DNA of 64,000 nt from Haloarcula sp. H-GB4 (GCF_030848575.1 NZ_JAVDDX010000002.1:930001-994000); one strand, 5' to 3'; numbered from the stretch's first letter, positions 1-8,731 are shown. The notes: generated by a model not told the origin, from the sequence alone. Program-made: numbers and translations.

Positions 1-2
1 GG

Positions 3-968
3 AAACTGGCGTTCCTTGAGGACGAGACGGTCGCCGAGCGTACCGAGAGTACGCCCGGAGCCGCAGCGCATGGCCACGCGGCGACCGACGGCGGGACCGC
101 GACGGACGGCGGCGCGGTGACGGCGAGGGCCACGGTGACGGCCACTGGAGTGGAGTCGACCCACGAGGTCGGCGGCGAAGAACACGCCAGCCACGCCAGC
201 TTCTGGCCGTTCCTCGTCAGCCTCGGCGGCTTCATCGCGTTTCTCGGGCTCTCGGGTGTGCGGACGGGAAGCGTGTTCTACCTGTCCATGGTTGCCGTCG
301 GCGGGGTGGCGACGTTCGGGTCGCTTGTCGGCATGACCCGCGAGCCGTTCCACGCGCCGGAGATGGCCATCGCCGAACGGTGGCCCTTCGAGAAAGTCGA
401 AAAGATGAAACTCGGGATGTGGACGTTCCTCGCCAGCGACATCGTCCTGTTCGGGGCGTTCATCGGCTCCTACGCCTTTGTCCGGGTCGCCTACGGCTGG
501 ACGGCCTGGCATCATGACCTCATCCCCGCCGAGCACGTGACCATGCCCGGCCTCATCAACACGTACCTGTTGCTCACGTCGAGTTTCCTCGTCGTGCTGG
601 CGATGGTCGCCGCCGAACGGGAGAGCAAGCGCGGGACCGTTGCCGCGCTGGTCGGAACGTTCGCGCTCGGGGTCGGCTTCCTCATCAACAAGGGACTGGA
701 GTGGCAGCACCTGTTCCACATCAGCACAGAGACCTTCCCGAACGGGTGGAATCTCTCGACGAACATCGCGTCGTCGACGTTCTACCTGACGACCGGGCTC
801 CACGGAGCCCACGTCACTATCGGGCTCATCATCTGTGCGTACATGACCGTCCGGGCATGGAACGGGGCCTACCAAGGCGACGATAGGGCCATAGAGTACT
901 TCGGATTGTACTGGCACTTCGTCGACATCGTCTGGCTGTTCCTGTTCCCCCTCTTCTACATCCTTTAG
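3..968 (+). CDS. coxAC: Cytochrome c oxidase subunit III domain, C-terminal part of a probable CoxAC (I/III) fusion; 5' end outside window
   Basis: This is the heme-copper oxidase subunit III region: hydrophobic segments, the family-like stretch around 'KLGMWTFLASD', and the C-terminal 'LHGAHVTIG' and 'YWHFVDIVWLFLF' motifs typical of COX3. A GTG at 117 could start a separate 283-residue protein. However, the frame is open without a stop to the left edge, and the 38 codons before it encode a Gly/Ala/Thr/Asp-rich linker. I therefore read it as the tail of a subunit I/III fusion, an arrangement known in haloarchaea. It acts in the membrane as part of the terminal oxidase. The subunit IV gene follows after 4 bases, so they are co-transcribed. 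The subunit I part is not visible, so the fusion is inferred. Confidence 0.85.
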   Translation, partial: KLAFLEDETVAERTESTPGAAAHGHAATDGGTATDGGAVTARATVTATGVESTHEVGGEEHASHASFWPFLVSLGGFIAFLGLSGVRTGSVFYLSMVAVGGVATFGSLVGMTREPFHAPEMAIAERWPFEKVEKMKLGMWTFLASDIVLFGAFIGSYAFVRVAYGWTAWHHDLIPAEHVTMPGLINTYLLLTSSFLVVLAMVAAERESKRGTVAALVGTFALGVGFLINKGLEWQHLFHISTETFPNGWNLSTNIASSTFYLTTGLHGAHVTIGLIICAYMTVRAWNGAYQGDDRAIEYFGLYWHFVDIVWLFLFPLFYIL

Positions 969-972
969 AACA

Positions 973-1239
973 ATGGACTGGAAAGGCTACACCATCATAT
1001 ACGTCGTACTGTTCGCCTTCGCGACCGCACAGGCCGTCGTCGAGTTCGCCGGCCTCGTCGACAGCGCTTACTGGGCCGCCTTCGCGCTCATCATGGTGCT
1101 GTCGATTATCAAGGCCGTCGGCGTCGCCGCGTACTACCAGCACCTCCGCTGGGAACCCCGCGCCGTCACGTACCTCGTGCTGGGCGGGACTGTCGCCGCG
1201 CTCGCGCTGACCGGGGCCGCCGCGTACTCGATACTGTGA
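973..1239 (+). CDS. Cytochrome c oxidase subunit IV-like membrane protein
   Basis: An 88-residue protein with three hydrophobic segments (about residues 5-25, 32-52 and 65-87), the size and layout of prokaryotic COX4-type subunits. The charged loop 'YYQHLRWEPR' between segments 2 and 3 resembles this family, which often has a 'H...E' loop. It follows the subunit III region by 4 bases, so it is almost certainly in the same operon and part of the same oxidase complex. The assignment rests on size, topology and position. Confidence 0.8.
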   Translation: MDWKGYTIIYVVLFAFATAQAVVEFAGLVDSAYWAAFALIMVLSIIKAVGVAAYYQHLRWEPRAVTYLVLGGTVAALALTGAAAYSIL

Positions 1240-1242
1240 GGC

Positions 1243-1686
1243 TCAGGCCCCGACAAGCTGGAAGCCGACCGCGATAAGAAAGAGGACGCCCGCGACGGTC
1301 GCGGACTCGGCGACCGCCAGCGAGCGGGGGTGCCCCCGGCGCGTCGCCGAGAGATACACCCCAAACAGCAGGTAGCCACAGAGGCCCACGCCGCCGACGA
1401 CAGCGACCGCCAGCCCAGCGATCGACTGGGTCTCGACGGGGCCGGAGATAGACGCGACGACGCCGACGAGGAGGCCGACGACCAGCACCGCGAACGCGCC
1501 GACCCAGACCATCGGCTTGTCGGCGTACGTCTCGAAGCGGCTCTCGCGGTCGCTCGCCGGGGACCGGCCGCTCGTGGACGTCGACGGACTATACTGATAC
1601 CAGCCGCGCCCGCGGACCATCCATGCGACTACCGCCATCACTAACACACCCATTAGTGCCGTGCTAGCGAGGTACGCGGTTGTCAT
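1243..1686 (-). CDS. Four-helix membrane protein beside the oxidase operon
   Basis: A 147-residue protein with four predicted membrane segments (about residues 5-23, 58-80, 88-110 and 124-145) and a polar Ser/Thr-rich loop at 28-50. It converges on the oxidase subunit IV gene, with 3 bases between the stop codons. I do not recognise a family. Position suggests, but does not prove, a link to respiratory membranes. Codon use and acidic loops match the core genome. Confidence 0.75.
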   Translation of the reverse strand: MTTAYLASTALMGVLVMAVVAWMVRGRGWYQYSPSTSTSGRSPASDRESRFETYADKPMVWVGAFAVLVVGLLVGVVASISGPVETQSIAGLAVAVVGGVGLCGYLLFGVYLSATRRGHPRSLAVAESATVAGVLFLIAVGFQLVGA

Positions 1687-1830
1687 GTGATGGCATTACA
1701 ACACAATGCATAATAATCGTTTGTGCTCAGCTGACCAGAAATCGGTATCTTGGGCTATTGCAGTGTTGAACTAGCGGGGCGTCTCTCTTTTCACGGAAAG
1801 CCTATACATATCTAAAACCGACTGAGGCCT

Positions 1831-2241
1831 GTGCAATTCGTCCCGTTCGCCGGTGAACACCCGTTTGTCGGTGCTGCTTTCGCGCTTTCGGTCGTCATCT
1901 ACATTGGGAATCTCATCGCACTGGGCTACTGGGCCCGTGCAGAGGCCAGAGCACGCAACGGGTCCGTGATCGGAACGTTCCTGCTGCTCTCCACGGGTTT
2001 TGGGCTGGTCTACTACGTCTGGGTTCGCTACGTCCGAAACGACTGGGAGCCGCGCTCGGAGCCAGCCGACCGGCGTGAGCGGGTTGTCACTGCCTACTCG
2101 CTGGCCGTCCTCCTTGCATTCGTGGCCGGCGCGCTCGTCACACCGCCAGATCCGATGATGCAAGTCCTGGCTCTCCCGCCGCTGTTTGCCGTCTCATTCG
2201 TCGTCTCGTATTTGTTTGTCACGCGAGGGGGTCGGCGGTAG
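1831..2241 (+). CDS. Small multi-pass membrane protein, function unknown
   Basis: A 136-residue protein starting at GTG, with about four hydrophobic segments (residues 10-30, 45-65, 88-105 and 110-132) separated by charged loops. A TATA-like stretch at 1802-1810 lies about 26 bases before the GTG, which fits a leaderless transcript and supports this start. No family motif is visible. It stands alone between the oxidase region and the ABC exporter. Confidence 0.65.
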   Translation: MQFVPFAGEHPFVGAAFALSVVIYIGNLIALGYWARAEARARNGSVIGTFLLLSTGFGLVYYVWVRYVRNDWEPRSEPADRRERVVTAYSLAVLLAFVAGALVTPPDPMMQVLALPPLFAVSFVVSYLFVTRGGRR

Positions 2242-2506
2242 CGGCGGAACTACTGCCTAAGCTGTAAGAGTGTGTAGTCCGTGGATGGGACTTAGCTAGC
2301 ACTACCAGACACCGCCAGACCAGCGTGACAGGAGAGAACTTGGTTCTGCCAGGGATGCATCTTTCAGCGACCGGCTGTTTCAATCCGGCTTATGTCTGGA
2401 GAATTGGCTGTTGACAGGGCCGAACAGCTCGGACATGGAACCCTCACCCCTTCAATCGTCGGCAACTCCTGATAACTGACGGTTCGAACATTGCGTTCTC
2501 ACCGTT

Positions 2507-4429
2507 TCAGTCATCAGCATCCGTCCGCGCCCGTCGCTGAATCGCCCGCTCAACGAACTCCTCGGGAAGCTCGTCGATTTCGCCGGCCTGAACTGCCCAG
2601 AGGTTGGCATAGAGGCCGTCGGCGGCGAGCAGTTCGGCGTGGCTCCCACGCTCAACGATGCAGCCGTCCTCGACGACCAGAATCGTGTCGGCGTCTTTCA
2701 CCGTCGAGAGGCGGTGCGCGATGGCAAACGTGGTCCGGTCGGCGGTCAGGTCATCAAGCGACCGCTGAATGAGCATCTCCGTCTCCGTGTCCACGTCGCT
2801 GGTCGCCTCGTCGAGGATGAGGATCTCGGGGTCTTTCAGGATCGCCCGCGCGATGGCGATTCGCTGGCGCTGGCCGCCGGAGAGCTTGACACCACGCTCG
2901 CCGACCATCGTGTCGTAGCCGTCCGGAAGGTTGCGGACGAACTGGTCGGCCTCGGCGGCCTCCGCGGCAGCGACGATTTCCTCCTCGGTCGCGTCGAAGG
3001 TTCCGTAGGCGATGTTCTCCCGGACGGTGCCGTAGAACAGGAACGTCTCCTGGCTGACGTAGCCGATGGCGCGACGGATGCTCTGTATCTGTACGTCCTG
3101 CACGTTCTGGCCGTCAATGCGAACCGTGCCGGAGTCAACGTCGTACATCCGGAGCAGGAGCTTCAGTACGGTCGACTTCCCCGCGCCGGTCGGGCCAACG
3201 AGTGCGACCGTCTCGCCGCCATCGGCCTCGAAGGAAATGTCCGAAAGCACCGGCTCGTCGTCGCCATCGTAGCCAAAGGCCACGTCCTCGTACTCGACTC
3301 GCCCCTCGGTCACGGCAAGCGGCGGCGCGTCCTCGGCCTCTTCGAGGCGGCCGGGCGTGTCCATCAGCCCGAACACGCGCTCGGCGGAGGCGTAGGCCCG
3401 CTGGTACATGTTGATGATCTGCCCGAACTGCGCCATCGGCCAGACGAACCGCTGCGTGTAGATGATGAACGCGACGAACTGCCCGCGGGAGAGCGGTGCC
3501 GTCAGCGGCCCGGGTGCCTGGCCGGTGACCATCAGTCCGCCGACGATGAACGTGACGACGAAGCCGATGCCCGAGACCAGCCGAAGGCCGGGGAAGAAGG
3601 TGATGCGCGTCTCGATGGCGTCCCAGTTGGCGTCGAGATAGTCTTCGGAAGTATCTTCCACCCGGTCAGCCTCGTAGGGCTCGGTGTTGGCGGTCTTGAT
3701 TATCTGAATGCCGCTGAGGTTGTTTTCCAGTCTGGAGTTGAGCTTGCCGACCGTCGACCGCACCTCGGCGTATTTGGGCTGAATAACGTCGATAAACCGC
3801 TTCGTGAACACGGCGATAATCGGGACCGGAAGCAGGGCGACCAGCGCCAGCTGCCAGTTCATGTAGAACAGGTACGTGGCGATGCCAACGACCATGATTA
3901 TCATCCGCGAGGCGGAGTTGAGCCCGTCGTTGAGGAACTTCTCCAGCCGGTTCACGTCGTTTGACAGCACTGACATCATCTCGCCGGTCTGCTTATCGGC
4001 GAAGAAGTCCATGTTCAGCCGCTGCATCGTCTCGTAGGTGTCGGTGCGAACGGCGTGTTGGACGTGCTGGGCGAACTTGTTCCAGCCCCAGTTCCGACTC
4101 CAGTGGAAGACAGCCCCAAAGCCGAACGAGGCGGCGATGATGCCGGCGGTGAGCCACAACTGTGACCCCTGTCCGTCGGGAATCCATGTGTCGGGTATCA
4201 GGAAGAGGCCGTATTCGGTCTCCTGTAGAAAGATGGCGTCGATAGCCAGCGCCAGGAGGAGCGGTGGCAGCAGGTCCAGCATCCGAGCGACAATAGAACT
4301 GAATAAGCCGACAACGAACGCCCCCCAGTGACCCTGTCCGTAGCCGGTGAACAGTCGAAGCATCGGTCGGTCGACGCGTTCTCTGGCGTCCTCGAACACG
4401 TCGTCGTCCGAACCCGCGTCGAAATCCAT
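2507..4429 (-). CDS. ABC exporter, fused permease and ATPase (multidrug/lipid type)
   Basis: A 640-residue half-transporter. The first ~340 residues form a six-helix ABC transmembrane domain. The last ~250 form the ATPase, with Walker A 'GPTGAGKST', signature 'LSGGQRQR', Walker B 'ILILDEATS' and the H-loop 'AIAHRLST'. It should work as a homodimer exporting a lipid or hydrophobic compound. I chose the ATG at 4429, where the acidic N-terminus 'MDFDAGSDDD' begins; an upstream in-frame ATG at 4456 adds nine less typical residues. The DUF192 gene lies 39 bases upstream on the same strand, so they may be co-transcribed. Confidence 0.9.
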   Translation of the reverse strand: MDFDAGSDDDVFEDARERVDRPMLRLFTGYGQGHWGAFVVGLFSSIVARMLDLLPPLLLALAIDAIFLQETEYGLFLIPDTWIPDGQGSQLWLTAGIIAASFGFGAVFHWSRNWGWNKFAQHVQHAVRTDTYETMQRLNMDFFADKQTGEMMSVLSNDVNRLEKFLNDGLNSASRMIIMVVGIATYLFYMNWQLALVALLPVPIIAVFTKRFIDVIQPKYAEVRSTVGKLNSRLENNLSGIQIIKTANTEPYEADRVEDTSEDYLDANWDAIETRITFFPGLRLVSGIGFVVTFIVGGLMVTGQAPGPLTAPLSRGQFVAFIIYTQRFVWPMAQFGQIINMYQRAYASAERVFGLMDTPGRLEEAEDAPPLAVTEGRVEYEDVAFGYDGDDEPVLSDISFEADGGETVALVGPTGAGKSTVLKLLLRMYDVDSGTVRIDGQNVQDVQIQSIRRAIGYVSQETFLFYGTVRENIAYGTFDATEEEIVAAAEAAEADQFVRNLPDGYDTMVGERGVKLSGGQRQRIAIARAILKDPEILILDEATSDVDTETEMLIQRSLDDLTADRTTFAIAHRLSTVKDADTILVVEDGCIVERGSHAELLAADGLYANLWAVQAGEIDELPEEFVERAIQRRARTDADD

Positions 4430-4468
4430 TGTCGAATTCAGGGGCTGAACCCGCAAAAGGCCGTCGGG

Positions 4469-5059
4469 CTACGTGGCTTCGGGCGGCAAGTCAACCCGGT
4501 CACCGACCGCAACGCCGGTTCGGTTTGTCCACCCGCGGTTCACTTCGAGGACGTACTTGCCCCGCCCCTCGTAGCCCGTCAGGTCGTTCTCGCTGGTCCC
4601 CGCCGGCGGGAGCGGCGCGTGGTGGATGGTTGTGATAGTGCCGTTGGCGTCAATGAAGATGATGTCGAGGGGGAACGACATATTCCGCATGACGTAGGTG
4701 TGCTGGCCCGCCTCGTCGTGGACGAACAGCATGCCCTCGTCGGGGCCGAGTGACTCGGTCTCGCTCAGCCCGACATAGCGCTGATTGAACGTCTGTGCGA
4801 TGCGAACCTCGACCGTCCCCAGCGGTTCTCCAGCGTTTTCTTCACGCACCGCAACAGTCGTCCCTGGCGTCGAAGCATCCGTGGAGGGCTGTGTTGCAGT
4901 CGGCGTCACCGCTGCCTCCGCTCCTTCTCGGACCGTCACTGTGCCTTCCTCGTACTCACCAGTGCCGAGCACCTCGATCCAGAGGCCGGTCTGGAGGACC
5001 ACGGCGGCGGCGACGAGCAGGCCGACGAGTCCGAGCACAACCACGGCAGGGCGCTGCAT
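4469..5059 (-). CDS. DUF192 family secreted/membrane-anchored protein
   Basis: A 196-residue protein with an N-terminal membrane anchor (residues 3-27), a Thr/Ser-rich linker and a C-terminal DUF192 domain. Family-type features are the start 'RYVGLSETESL', 'GMLFVHDEAG', 'VMRNMSFPLDIIFID' and the end 'YVLEVNRGW'. The domain probably faces the outside. DUF192 has no firmly established function. The start at 5059 ('MQRPAVV') puts the hydrophobic anchor directly at the N-terminus; a longer frame from 5104 adds 15 residues with no better support. Confidence 0.85.
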   Translation of the reverse strand: MQRPAVVVLGLVGLLVAAAVVLQTGLWIEVLGTGEYEEGTVTVREGAEAAVTPTATQPSTDASTPGTTVAVREENAGEPLGTVEVRIAQTFNQRYVGLSETESLGPDEGMLFVHDEAGQHTYVMRNMSFPLDIIFIDANGTITTIHHAPLPPAGTSENDLTGYEGRGKYVLEVNRGWTNRTGVAVGDRVDLPPEAT

Positions 5060-5156
5060 ACTCCATGTGAGGGACAGACTGTGGGTAATACTGTCGGTGC
5101 CCACTGTCGACCGAGAGAGAAAGCGTTATTCCTGCCGATGGAAAACGGTGGAGTAC

Positions 5157-5230
5157 GGGTCCGTGGTCTAGTTGGTTATGACGTGGCCTTTACAAGGCCG
5201 AGGCCGGTGGTTCGAATCCGCCCGGACCCA
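5157..5230 (+). tRNA. tRNA-Val (anticodon UAC)
   Basis: A 74-base cloverleaf. The acceptor stem GGGTCCG pairs with CGGACCC, with discriminator A at 5230. The anticodon stem TGGCC/GGCCG encloses the loop TTTACAA, giving anticodon TAC, and the T-arm is GGTGG-TTCGAAT-CCGCC. CCA is not encoded. Confidence 0.95.
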
Positions 5231-5351
5231 TCCTGCGACGAACGGACGTGAGGAGCGGATGGTCCCTGTGGATTCGATTCCTGCCAGTCGCGCGCAACAT
5301 CGTAGCCCAGGTATCAGGGCGTCTATCTCGATTGATAGTCGCCCGTAATCC

Positions 5352-5359
5352 ATATATCC
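5352..5359 (+). promoter_or_regulatory. TATA box of the small zinc-finger gene
   Basis: The AT stretch 'atatatcc' lies about 26 bases before the ATG at 5381, the spacing expected for a leaderless archaeal transcript. Confidence 0.5.
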
Positions 5360-5380
5360 GGAGTGGTGGTAGTGCATGGC

Positions 5381-5500
5381 ATGATAGATGGCTCGACGTG
5401 TCCGGCCTGCAGCGGGGACGTCTCAACGACCAACGGCACTGAGTACGAATGCGACGACTGTGGTGAGACGTTCGACAGCGCCGACCTATTTCTCCCGTAA
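5381..5500 (+). CDS. 39-residue CPxCG zinc-finger microprotein
   Basis: A short ORF encoding 'MIDGSTCPACSGDV...YECDDCGETF...'. Two knuckles, CPAC and CDDC, about 18 residues apart, form a zinc-ribbon-like pair. It is acidic, as expected for haloarchaea, and has a TATA box at leaderless distance. Haloarchaea encode many such one-domain zinc-finger microproteins, some with roles in motility or stress. The specific role here is unknown. It lies between two tRNA genes in the core chromosome, just outside the integrated element. Confidence 0.8.
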   Translation: MIDGSTCPACSGDVSTTNGTEYECDDCGETFDSADLFLP

Positions 5501-5589
5501 TCGACGGTCGACCCTCCCCGCGGATGCCACAAAACCTGCGCCCGCTTTCGAAATGCTTTTTTCTACCCTCGTCATCGATTGGAGTGCGC

Positions 5590-5663
5590 GCCGCCTTAGC
5601 TCAGACTGGGAGAGCACTCGACTGAAGATCGAGCTGTCCCCGGTTCAAATCCGGGAGGCGGCA
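5590..5663 (+). tRNA. tRNA-Phe (anticodon GAA); integration target
   Basis: A 74-base cloverleaf: acceptor GCCGCCT/AGGCGGC with discriminator A, anticodon stem CTCGA/TCGAG around CTGAAGA giving GAA, and T-arm CCCCGG-TTCAAAT-CCGGG. The last 14 bases of the gene plus the next base recur at 19768-19782, marking this tRNA as the attachment site of the element that follows. The tRNA stays intact on the left side. Confidence 0.96.
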
Positions 5664-5664
5664 T
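5650..5664 (+). repeat. Left attachment site (att core) in tRNA-Phe
   Basis: 15-bp TCCGGGAGGCGGCAT, spanning the 3' strand of the T-stem and acceptor of tRNA-Phe plus one further base. It is identical to 19768-19782. Confidence 0.9.
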
Positions 5665-5732
5665 ACCCTTCTCGGTTTAGATGCCCAAACGACAACCCCC
5701 CATAGCCGGGGGTCTGTCCGGGAGTGGTCGGC

Positions 5733-6302
5733 GTGACCGATTCGGACCCCGACGGCGAGGGCACTTCTCCCGACGCGAACCCCGGGAACGAGAGTCTCGA
5801 AACCACCGTTCAGGCGCTGGAAGCGCGGCTCGACGCGCTTTCGAAGCAAGTCTCCGGACTCCGTGAGGAGCTTCACGAGGAACGGAGTGAACGCCAGGAG
5901 CTAGAGGACGAGCTGGCCGAGCGTGACGAACGTATCGACGACTTAGAAGCGGAGGTTGCGCGCCTCGATGCGCGCACCGACATTCTGGAAGTCGTCGAGA
6001 ACGCCGACAAGATGACTGGCAAGCAGCGCGCGGTGACGCTGGTCCAGCACCTTCACAGAGCGGCGAAAGCTCGTGAGCGGCGAGACGAACCGCCTGCAGC
6101 GACCGTCGACCGGGACGAAGCTGAGGAAGCACTCCACTACCCGAACATCGACCGGACGACGATCTACCGCGACATGGAGCGCGCGGCGCGGCTAATCGAT
6201 AGTGACGCGCTTCGGTACACGAACGGAGAGCTACGGCTCGATCTCGACGCTGGAAGCGTTCCTCGGAAGTACACGGCTGACCGGGAGGGCGAGAATCTGT
6301 GA
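5733..6302 (+). CDS. Coiled-coil protein with C-terminal helical domain, first gene of the element
   Basis: A 189-residue acidic protein. Residues ~20-90 form a long heptad-rich coiled coil (repeated Leu and Glu/Arg, as in 'LEDELAERDERIDDLEAEVARL' shortened). A helical, possibly winged-helix part follows at ~95-180, including 'TTIYRDMERAARLI'. It begins 69 bases after tRNA-Phe and precedes the helicase gene. Both the GTG at 5724 and the GTG at 5733 are possible; I prefer 5733, which has GGAG 9 bases upstream. The coiled coil plus DNA-binding-like tail and the neighbouring operators suggest a replication or regulatory role, but no family is recognised. Confidence 0.75.
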   Translation: MTDSDPDGEGTSPDANPGNESLETTVQALEARLDALSKQVSGLREELHEERSERQELEDELAERDERIDDLEAEVARLDARTDILEVVENADKMTGKQRAVTLVQHLHRAAKARERRDEPPAATVDRDEAEEALHYPNIDRTTIYRDMERAARLIDSDALRYTNGELRLDLDAGSVPRKYTADREGENL

Positions 6303-6312
6303 AGTCCTCACA
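6298..6312. promoter_or_regulatory. Palindromic site 1, probable operator
   Basis: TGTGAAGTCCTCACA, a near-perfect palindrome overlapping the stop of the preceding gene. It is a close match to the perfect palindrome at 6489-6503. Confidence 0.5.
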
Positions 6313-6429
6313 ACAGATGCGATGGGGGAAGCCCCCACCGGATAGGTCCGGTCTGAGCGAAACCGTCTGAAACCTTAGAATTTGCAGGGTAGGACGGTTA
6401 TGTAAACAACTGTCGATTAGCTGTTAGTA

Positions 6430-6457
6430 CGCTCGCAAACCGCTCGCACCGCTCGCA
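6430..6457 (+). repeat. Three direct repeats CGCTCGCA before the helicase gene
   Basis: Copies start at 6430, 6441 and 6450. Spaced direct repeats upstream of a replicative helicase could be iteron-like protein-binding sites, but three 8-mers are weak evidence. Confidence 0.35.
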
Positions 6458-6469
6458 GTCAAGACGAAT

Positions 6470-6490
6470 CAACAGCCTCCGCGGCTGTTG
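6470..6490. promoter_or_regulatory. Perfect 8-bp inverted repeat before the helicase gene
   Basis: CAACAGCC, a 5-base spacer, then GGCTGTTG. It abuts the palindromic site 2, so 33 bases of back-to-back dyad symmetry end 11 bases before the helicase ATG. Confidence 0.5.
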
Positions 6491-6503
6491 TGAAGACTTC
6501 ACA
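6489..6503. promoter_or_regulatory. Palindromic site 2, probable operator of the helicase gene
   Basis: TGTGAAGACTTCACA is fully symmetric around its centre and lies 10 bases before the ATG at 6514. Together with site 1 it brackets the intergenic region, as expected for a dimeric repressor. Confidence 0.55.
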
Positions 6504-6513
6504 GAAATCCACG

Positions 6514-8559
6514 ATGGCCGAAAACCACGAACTCACCGAAGACCTGATACAATTCTTCCGGGACTACTACCCGGAAGAGATCGCACAGCTCGCACAACGC
6601 TACCCCCGAGAACAGAAGTCACTCCACGTCGACTACGATGACCTGTACCGGTTTGATCCGGGTATTGCCGATGACGTGCGGAACCATCCGAAGGAGATGC
6701 AGGAACACCTAGAGGAAGCGTTCCGTCTCTACGACTTGCCGGTAGCAGTCGAGCTCAACGACGCCCACGTACGAATCTACAATCTCCCGGAGATGCACGT
6801 CTTCGACCCTTCGGGTGTATCTCGTCATGAGAACATCGGCCAACTGCTCGACATCCGCGGACAGGTCCAGAAGGTGTCCGACGTGAAGCCCCGCCTCACA
6901 GAAGCCGTCTGGGAATGCCAGCGGTGTGGGACCCAGACTGAGATTCCACAGCACGGGGATAGTCTGCAGGAACCGCACGAGTGTCAGGGATGCGAACGGC
7001 AGGGCCCCTTCTCGCTCGACGCCAGCGCCAGTAGCTGGATCGATCACCAGTACGCCCGTGTCCAGCAACCGCCCGAGAAAACGAACGGTGGAGAAGCACA
7101 GAGCGTCGACGCGCACCTCGAAGACGACCTGATTGAAGGCTTCGACGCGGGTGATAGGGTGGTTCTGACCGGGATTCTGGATATAGAAGAGCCCGGTGCC
7201 GATCAAGAGCTCGACTTCGACACGAACCTCGACGCGCGTTCAGTCGTGAAAGAGGAAAGCGACTACGACGATGTCGACGTAGAGGAGCACCTCGACGAAA
7301 TCGAAGCCGTCGCCAACGGGGAACGCGGCGACCCGTACCAGCTACTCATCGATTCGATCAACCCGAAGCACAGGGGTGATGAACAGGTCAAGCTGGCCGT
7401 CGCCCTGCAGCTCTTCGGCGGCTGGGCTCACGAGTACCCGGACGGGAGCCGCGACCGCGGGGACTGGCATATGCTTCTCCTCGGTGACCCGGGCTGTGGG
7501 AAGTCGACGTTCCTCCGCTACGTCGACCAGATTGCCCCGCGGTCGACGTATGCATCGGGGAAAGGCGCGACGGCAGCGGGCATGACCGCGGCGGCAGTCG
7601 CTGATGACTTCGGAGATACTGAGTGGGGACTGGAAGCCGGTGCGCTGGTACTGGCCGATGGCGGTATCGCCTGCGTCGACGAGATTGATAAGATGCAGTC
7701 CGACGCGGTGTCCTCGATGCATGACGCCCTGGAGAGCCAGCGGGTCCACGTCAACAAGGCCGGTATCAACGCAACACTGAACGCCCGGACTTCGCTGCTG
7801 GCGGCAGGGAATCCGAAAGACGGTCGCTTCGACCGCTACCGCCCGAAGGGTGAACAGATCGATATGAGCCCGACGCTGCTCTCCCGGTTCGACCTGATGT
7901 TCATGGTATCCGACCAACCCGATCGGGAGGACGATGCGGATGTCGTTGAGCACATGGTCCAGAGTCGGCAGGCTGCAGGCCGTCACACCCGGGGTGAGGA
8001 ACTGAGTGACGAGGAACAGCAGCGGGTCGAGCCCGCGATAGACCGGTCGATGATGCGGGCCTACGTTGCTCACGCGAAGCAGACCTGTCGACCCATCATC
8101 GAGGATGACGAAGTTGCGGAGCGATTGAAACAGTTCTTCGTCGAGTTCCGAGCTGGGGCTGGTGAGCAAGACGATGACTCACCGATTCCCGTCACATTCC
8201 GGAAGGTCGAAGCGATACAGCGGCTTGCCGAGTCCAGTGCACGGGTTCGTCTTTCGGATACTGTGGAGATTGAAGACGTAGAGCGGGCGATTAAATTAGT
8301 GACAAGATCGATGAAGCAGGTAGGGTACGATCCAGAAAGTGACGAGTTCGATGCTGATATTATTGAAACAGGACAATCGAAGAATCAGCGGAGTCGCCGT
8401 GAACGTATCTTAGCGAGGATTACTGAATCAGATGGGGTTTCCATCGAATCTCTGAACGACGAAGTAGACTTCGACCAAGAGAGACTAAAGCGTGACATTG
8501 AAAACTTGAAAACAGAAGGACGGATCTACAGTATGAATGGGGAGTACAGAAAAACTTAG
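6514..8559 (+). CDS. mcm: MCM-type replicative helicase of the element
   Basis: A 681-residue minichromosome maintenance homologue: DNA-dependent ATPase and 3'-5' helicase, acting as a hexamer. The N-terminal domain carries a zinc motif with CxxC pairs near residues 134 and 157. The AAA+ domain has Walker A 'GDPGCGKST' (~324), Walker B 'CVDEIDKM' (~388), sensor 'LAAGNPKDG' and the arginine-finger stretch 'LLSRFDL'. A winged helix closes the C-terminus. The frame extends to a GTG at 6490, but the ATG at 6514 clears the palindromic operators. Integrated MCM copies are common in archaeal plasmids and viruses and imply self-directed replication. The last ~80 codons turn AT-richer, matching the DNA that follows. 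Confidence 0.95.
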   Translation: MAENHELTEDLIQFFRDYYPEEIAQLAQRYPREQKSLHVDYDDLYRFDPGIADDVRNHPKEMQEHLEEAFRLYDLPVAVELNDAHVRIYNLPEMHVFDPSGVSRHENIGQLLDIRGQVQKVSDVKPRLTEAVWECQRCGTQTEIPQHGDSLQEPHECQGCERQGPFSLDASASSWIDHQYARVQQPPEKTNGGEAQSVDAHLEDDLIEGFDAGDRVVLTGILDIEEPGADQELDFDTNLDARSVVKEESDYDDVDVEEHLDEIEAVANGERGDPYQLLIDSINPKHRGDEQVKLAVALQLFGGWAHEYPDGSRDRGDWHMLLLGDPGCGKSTFLRYVDQIAPRSTYASGKGATAAGMTAAAVADDFGDTEWGLEAGALVLADGGIACVDEIDKMQSDAVSSMHDALESQRVHVNKAGINATLNARTSLLAAGNPKDGRFDRYRPKGEQIDMSPTLLSRFDLMFMVSDQPDREDDADVVEHMVQSRQAAGRHTRGEELSDEEQQRVEPAIDRSMMRAYVAHAKQTCRPIIEDDEVAERLKQFFVEFRAGAGEQDDDSPIPVTFRKVEAIQRLAESSARVRLSDTVEIEDVERAIKLVTRSMKQVGYDPESDEFDADIIETGQSKNQRSRRERILARITESDGVSIESLNDEVDFDQERLKRDIENLKTEGRIYSMNGEYRKT

Positions 8560-8731
8560 TAAGACTGCTGCTTAGGCGTCAGCATCGGTACTGCTGTCAC
8601 TGTCTGACCCCCAGAACCGAGTCCAAACAGACTTATCACGGTTACGTCGTGGACCCTTGTTGAATTTCATCTCAATCAAATATTGAGAGTCTGAATTCAA
8701 AAAGCTTGTCCTCAATCTGCTATACTTGATT

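Noticed and set aside
2639-3964. 441-codon open frame antisense to the ABC exporter
   Set aside because: The opposite strand has Walker A, signature and Walker B motifs; the antisense frame has no domain.
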